DNA from: Nonomuraea thailandensis
GTDB lineage: Bacteria; Actinomycetota; Actinomycetes; Streptosporangiales; Streptosporangiaceae
Direction: 5' to 3'
Length of the DNA stretch: 64,000 nucleotides
Assembly (NCBI RefSeq): GCF_024172165.1
Contig: NZ_JAMZEB010000002.1
Location: 9,336,501-9,400,500, forward strand
The position numbers and the translations under genes are program-made. How positions within the stretch are numbered: position 1 is the stretch's first letter; each line of letters begins with the position of its first letter. Shown here piece by piece: positions 60,188-64,000 of the stretch. The notes below the pieces were generated by a model that saw nothing but the letters and a program-made list of their open reading frames with translations, had not been told where the DNA came from and did not search any database.

Positions 60188-61042
60188 TCAGTGCCGGCCG
60201 CCCAGCCCGTCACGAGCTAGAGCCGCTCGGATCTGGCCGAGCCACTCCAGGCCCAGCCGCCGCCCGTCCGGCAGCTGATCGTCGCGATCCCAGCGCCACG
60301 CCGTGACCATCGCCAGCATGAGGATCCGGCACTCGCCCAGCAGCTCCTGATCGGCACCCGGATAGTGCTCGCCGACTTCTTCCGGCGCATGGGCGAGGTC
60401 GAACTCGACAGGCCCACGGCAACACGTCTCGAAGTCGATGAACAGCAGGCCGTTCTCCGTGGTGAGCACGTTGCCCGGGTGCGGCTCCCCGTGCAGCAAC
60501 TGCTCGGGTGCGCCCCGCTCGCCGACCACTCGTCTCAGGCGCCGTAACGTGTCGCCCAGCAACTCGCGGTCCGCGTCAGAGAGCGCCGGCGAGCGCTCGC
60601 GGCTCGCCACCAGTTGCTGCGCCTCCTCGACCCGATCCGTGAAGTGCGGCGTCGGGACGCCGTCGGCCTCGCGCATGCCGGCATGCAACCGCTGGAGCGC
60701 CTTGGCGTAGTCGGCCGGCGGGACCTCTCCAGGGGTCACGGGTGCGTAGTACGTCCACAACGTGACCTCGAAGCCGTCGCGCGCATGAACGCGCGGCTCC
60801 ACCCGCGGCTCAAGTGCGGCCACGGGGCACCCCGCGCCCGCGAGCCGCCGAGCGAGATCGACCTCGAACTGTGCGACCTGGGACGCCTCGGGCGCCACCC
60901 GCGCCAGGACGTCACAGGGCAGCAGCCGCAGAGTGAGCTTGTTCGAGTTCTGCAGAACGACCGCGTCGTCGGCCGTCAGGCCGAGTGCCGAGGCGACCGA
61001 TCTGGCCACGGCCACCGCACGCCGGACCTCTGACGCCTCCAT
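60188..61042 (-). CDS. Aminoglycoside phosphotransferase (APH)-like kinase
   Basis: 284 aa. APH fold: TLRLLPCDVLARVAP region in the N-lobe and the catalytic loop LLHGEPHPGNVLTTENGLLFIDFE, followed by CRGPVEFDLAH. The usual HGD is HGE, as in a subgroup of these proteins, so activity is plausible. It may phosphorylate a small molecule; resistance to an aminoglycoside cannot be claimed. ATG 61042. Confidence 0.88.
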   Translation of the reverse strand: MEASEVRRAVAVARSVASALGLTADDAVVLQNSNKLTLRLLPCDVLARVAPEASQVAQFEVDLARRLAGAGCPVAALEPRVEPRVHARDGFEVTLWTYYAPVTPGEVPPADYAKALQRLHAGMREADGVPTPHFTDRVEEAQQLVASRERSPALSDADRELLGDTLRRLRRVVGERGAPEQLLHGEPHPGNVLTTENGLLFIDFETCCRGPVEFDLAHAPEEVGEHYPGADQELLGECRILMLAMVTAWRWDRDDQLPDGRRLGLEWLGQIRAALARDGLGGRH

Positions 61043-61135
61043 CGTCGCGTGGTGTCCTCTCCCTCGAACGCCGCCAAGTGGGACGACCTCGGCACCATAC
61101 CAAGCCGCGGTCCACGACTTCCTCGGGATTTTCGC

Positions 61136-61882
61136 TCACCAGCTCAGCGCCTTCGACCGGCCGGTGAGGGCAGGCAGCCACCCCCGCGACACCCGTACGC
61201 CCAGCGGGACCAGCGCCACGCAGAGCAGACCGGTGACCAGGACGTCGGGGACGGAGGCGCCCTTCAACACCCCCATCCAGGTGCCTCCCGCCAGCAGCAA
61301 CATCAAGGACCGGGCGGTGCCGAACAGGCCCGCGCGCCAGGCGGCGACGGCCAGCAGGAGCGAGCCCGCGTACTGTCCCACCGACGCCCACACCGGAACC
61401 CGCCACGGCCCGTAGGAGATGTCCACGTACTCCTTCATGATCGCGTTCGTCGCCTGGTCCAGCCCCACGGCCTCCGTGAGCTGGAAGGCGCTCTGATCGG
61501 CGCCGGCGAAGTACAGGCGGGCGAAGAGCCCCGCGATCAGCAGAGTGGCCCCCCACCAGGCAAGGCCGCCGCCCGCGAGCTGGGCCAGAGCGGCGAAGGC
61601 GGGGAAGAGCAGGATCGCGCCCAGCGCGAAGACCGCGTAGGAGAGGGTGAGCAGGGCCGGCTCCGAGGTGTAGGCGAGAAGCTGACCGTAGGCGGCGAAA
61701 GGCTGCCCCTCGGCCCACGCCTGCTGCTGAGGGCTGAGGGCGGTGACCGTGCTCAGATGGCGCAGCAGGTACCCGGCACACATGACCACCGGCCCCACGA
61801 CGAGCGCCACACCACCGATCCACCGCCCCGGAAAGAACGTGTCCACGGACGTCACCCTGCCGAATCCGGGCCGGCGGATCAT
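61136..61882 (-). CDS. Six-TM membrane protein of unknown function
   Basis: 248 aa. About six hydrophobic segments: IGGVALVVGPVVMCAGYLL, LLTLSYAVFALGAILLFPAFAALA, GGLAWWGATLLIAGLFARLYFA, VGQYAGSLLLAVAAWRAGLFG, SLMLLLAGGTWMGVL and VLVTGLLCVALVPLGV. A DQSAF...GLDQATNAI loop is the most conserved-looking outer part. Comparable actinomycete proteins have no known role. Several Met/Val starts are possible. Confidence 0.75.
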   Translation of the reverse strand: MIRRPGFGRVTSVDTFFPGRWIGGVALVVGPVVMCAGYLLRHLSTVTALSPQQQAWAEGQPFAAYGQLLAYTSEPALLTLSYAVFALGAILLFPAFAALAQLAGGGLAWWGATLLIAGLFARLYFAGADQSAFQLTEAVGLDQATNAIMKEYVDISYGPWRVPVWASVGQYAGSLLLAVAAWRAGLFGTARSLMLLLAGGTWMGVLKGASVPDVLVTGLLCVALVPLGVRVSRGWLPALTGRSKALSW

Positions 61883-62094
61883 CCGTCCATCGTCAACCGA
61901 TGCCCCTGTCGAAAGTCAGGTCCGTCTCGGACGCGCTTGGACGGCACGCGCGTCGCATGAGATCATCCCGGCCATGCCTGCCATCAGAAAGGGCCATGCC
62001 GCGTAGGCGCCCTTCCCAGGTCCGTACGCGAGGATCGGCGTGCGGGGCCCACAGAGCCGTGATCCATCACGTTCCCGGGCTCGGCCGTCGCCCC

Positions 62095-62460
62095 ATGACC
62101 GCGGTGATCGCCCTCGAACACACCCGGATGTGGCCGGGCGCGGTAGCGGACGCCCTGGTCGCCTGGCAGGAGGCCGTCCTGATCGGGACCGCCGACCGCC
62201 ACTTCAGCAGGTGCCCATGCGATGAGTGCAGCGGAAACGCGCCCCGCCGGCGACTGCACCAGGCTCTCGTCGCCCTGCCTCCGTGGGCCGGAGCGCACCT
62301 GTACGCGTTGGTCCTGCCCATCGACCGGTATCACCTGCGTCGCACCTCACCCGCACCGCTCGTCTCCCCGGACTCCCATGGACCGTGGTGGCAACATCGA
62401 CTGCGACGTGACACGACGAGCGCCCCCAGGGCACGCGCCGATCCCGGTTCGCGTGCCTGA
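62095..62460 (+). CDS. Small protein with CPCDEC motif, unknown
   Basis: 121 aa from ATG 62095. The core LEHTRMWPGAVADALVAWQEAVLIGTADRHFSRCPCDECSGNAPRRRLHQALVALPPWAGAHLYALVLPIDRYHLRRTSP resembles a family of small actinomycete proteins with a CxC-x2-C site and PPWA..L..LV..LD.YxLRRT pattern. Three closely spaced Cys may bind a metal. Upstream codons in the same frame look unconserved. Confidence 0.6.
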   Translation: MTAVIALEHTRMWPGAVADALVAWQEAVLIGTADRHFSRCPCDECSGNAPRRRLHQALVALPPWAGAHLYALVLPIDRYHLRRTSPAPLVSPDSHGPWWQHRLRRDTTSAPRARADPGSRA

Positions 62461-62621
62461 ACGAGACGCACAGCGTTGCCCACGCACGACCTTGGCCTGC
62501 ACCCCGACGGGGAGCAAGGCATCGCCGTCTGGCGGTGTACCGGCGATGGGACGCATACCGTCGCACCGGTCGGCGAACTACCTTGAGCACGCCGACGGTT
62601 GAGCTCTTGAATCGGAGACGC

Positions 62622-63044
62622 ATGAACGGCCTTGCGAGGATCTGTGCTGCCTTCATGGTGAGCATCGCCTTGGCCGCCACCACCATCACCGGCTGCGGAG
62701 CCATGTGCGAGGCACAGGCGCAACAGGAGATCAACGAACTGAAGCAGATCGTGTTGAGGCTGCTCCCGAAGACCATCGCTGAGACCGTCGCGGAGGAGGA
62801 CGACTGCGACTCCGGAAGTGGCGGTTCCCTGAGCTTCAGAGCCGATCCCGCGCTGATGACCAGCGAGCAGATATTCGAGAAGTTCCTCGCCGAAGGATGG
62901 AGCCGGATCGATGAACCACGGGATGGGTGCTTGATCTGTGTCGACGGGCTCGACGGCGTGAGCACTGAGTGGGGTGGCCAGGAGGTCTATCTGAGGATCA
63001 CGAACTCGGATGGCTTCATGGACATCCTGGCGGCGTTCGCATGA
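62622..63044 (+). CDS. Putative lipoprotein
   Basis: 140 aa from ATG 62622 with GGAG close upstream. Signal MNGLARICAAFMVSIALAATTITGC ends at a lipobox Cys. The mature protein has a helical start (QAQQEINELKQIVLRLLPKTIAETVAEEDDCDSG) and a beta-rich part (GGSLSFRADP, CLICVDG, QEVYLRITNSDG) with about four more Cys that could form disulfides outside. Family not recognised. Confidence 0.75.
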   Translation: MNGLARICAAFMVSIALAATTITGCGAMCEAQAQQEINELKQIVLRLLPKTIAETVAEEDDCDSGSGGSLSFRADPALMTSEQIFEKFLAEGWSRIDEPRDGCLICVDGLDGVSTEWGGQEVYLRITNSDGFMDILAAFA

Positions 63045-63094
63045 TGTGCGGCGGCGGTGCGCACGGCGTGCAGAGCGATGCGGCGACCATGAAG

Positions 63095-63604
63095 TCAGGT
63101 CGCCGGCTGGAGTTGGACGAGGATCATCGCGTTGTCCTCGTCCTCGGCGTAGGCGGCTCGAACCCTGTACCGGGCAGGTTCGAGATCGATGACGAGCCGC
63201 TCGTCAGGCTCCACCTCAGCACCGGGGATGGCGGAGTCGAAGAGCACGACCGGCTCCCGTACCTCCCAGTGCAGGTCCTCGTCATCGTCCCAGTCCGGAT
63301 CGGCCGCCAGGGCTCGCTGGGCTGCCGCGACAAGCTCACCCTCGGAAGATGCGGCAGCCCAACGCAGGAAGAGACGTTCGGCCGGCAGAAAGGTCGTCAT
63401 GGCAGGTTCGTCGCCGAGGACGAGAGCCTGCTGCGCGCCAACGGTGACGGCACCGATGTAGCCCTCGACGGCGCAGGCGCGGCCGTAGTCTCCCCACGTC
63501 TCGACGGGGCCGTCATCGTCGTCCACACCCGCCCACATGCTCAGCTCCGACTGAGGGACGGCGATCAACGGACCTCCTGCGGTGCTGACCCAGGTTTGCA
63601 GCAC
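63095..63604 (-). CDS. Imm21-family immunity protein
   Basis: 169 aa from GTG 63604, six bases after AAGGGGG. The start VLQTWVSTAGGPLIAVPQSELSMWAGVDDDDGPVETWGDYGRACAVEGYIG and the QQALVLGDEPAMTTFLP stretch are characteristic of Imm21. These neutralise a cognate polymorphic toxin. No toxin gene is beside it in the window, so it may be a lone protective gene or the toxin lies beyond the edge. Confidence 0.85.
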   Translation of the reverse strand: MLQTWVSTAGGPLIAVPQSELSMWAGVDDDDGPVETWGDYGRACAVEGYIGAVTVGAQQALVLGDEPAMTTFLPAERLFLRWAAASSEGELVAAAQRALAADPDWDDDEDLHWEVREPVVLFDSAIPGAEVEPDERLVIDLEPARYRVRAAYAEDEDNAMILVQLQPAT

Positions 63605-63893
63605 TGATGACCCCCTTGGTCGTTCCTGGCGACAGAGTATGGGCAACTACCGAAGCCCTGTAAGGGATCATCCCGGAGCAGGAGCGCCCGGCCGGGGGCG
63701 CGGGTTTGTCTGTCTCGTCACCGCTCTTCGGTGACTCGGACGATACGACAACAGCGGCTTCGCCGAAGGTCACCCGCTGGTGTGTGAAAGATGATGAGGC
63801 CGGCGGCTGAGCGCTCGTGCCCGCCTGCTGCTCGGCCTACCGAGGTCAATCGGGCCGGCCCGTCCAGGTGCAGATCGGCGACGGTCCAGACCC
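63605..63893. other. No gene recognised
   Basis: Short open frames on both strands here lack conserved patterns. The part nearest 63604 should hold the Imm21 promoter. Confidence 0.4.
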
Positions 63894-64000
63894 TCAGAGG
63901 ACGACGCCCGTGAGGAGACCTCCCAGCCCGATGCCGACCGACGCGATCGCTCTTCGGACGCGCCGACGGACGCCATCGGCATACCTCGGACATACCGCCT
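63894..64000 (-). CDS. Possible C-terminus of a membrane protein (cut by window edge)
   Basis: A frame open to the right edge ends at the stop 63894-63896 and reads ADGVRRRVRRAIASVGIGLGGLLTGVVL, basic residues followed by a Gly-rich hydrophobic helix, like the end of a small membrane protein. Too short for a name. Confidence 0.35.
   Translation of the reverse strand, partial: AVCPRYADGVRRRVRRAIASVGIGLGGLLTGVVL

Noticed and set aside
63718-63993. 91-aa frame on the - strand
   Set aside because: Arg-rich translation with no conserved pattern; another frame in the same place gives a more protein-like C-terminus.

Overview
The window is very GC-rich, densely coded DNA with GTG/TTG starts, stop/start overlaps, a type VII-style secretion locus, Tat and lipoprotein signals, ECF sigma factors and a LAL-type LuxR regulator. 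This points to a filamentous actinomycete. A Streptosporangiales/Nonomuraea-like host is my guess from the gene mix, not a sequence match. I saw no rRNA, tRNA, CRISPR array, insertion sequence or phage module.

Layout. 1-2.8 kb: end of an ABC sugar-permease-like gene and a membrane-anchored NTPase/TPR protein whose P-loop lacks lysine. 2.8-4.1 kb: ECF sigma/anti-sigma pair. 4.3-16.3 kb: a polymorphic-toxin island. An EccC-like FtsK/SpoIIIE ATPase with an FHA domain faces a seven-gene operon of a receptor-like pseudokinase, two small WXG-like proteins, two unknowns, a 1462-aa RHS toxin and a small Cys-rich putative immunity protein. 17-22 kb: three secreted M28 peptidases separated by strong hairpins. 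22-30.4 kb: a stand-alone LigD polymerase, then a catabolic operon (lactonase-like MBL enzyme, TcuA-like flavoprotein, beta-hydroxyacid dehydrogenase, aldehyde dehydrogenase, alpha/beta hydrolase) divergent from an MHS carboxylate transporter. Two copies of a 14-bp repeat sit on the divergent promoters.

30.4-34.4 kb: TPP riboswitch-thiD-tenA, then cstA with a small Cys-containing partner. 34.5-41.3 kb: a large subtilase fused to beta-propeller-like repeats, divergent from a LAL regulator. 41.3-49.2 kb: two-component system, GxGYxYP protein, DUF2332 protein, methyltransferase, LysE exporter, GNAT and an isolated second-type UMP kinase. 49.2-52.8 kb: a STAND NTPase fused to a SUKH-like domain, a PHP hydrolase and a small lipoprotein. 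53-56.3 kb: EEP phosphatase-like membrane protein, then a flavin-type oxidase gene and a YCII/ECF42 sigma pair, both preceded by identical ECF42-type promoters. 56.3-64 kb: ArsR-MFS operon with a clear operator, methyltransferase, gene remnants, small unknowns, APH-like protein, lipoprotein and an orphan Imm21 immunity protein.

The most unusual items are the reduced T7SS-RHS-pseudokinase island, the STAND-SUKH fusion, the operator-controlled carboxylate cluster, the shared ECF42 promoters, a 15-bp coding minisatellite in an MFS loop, and three genes whose stop codons lie inside short tandem duplications.
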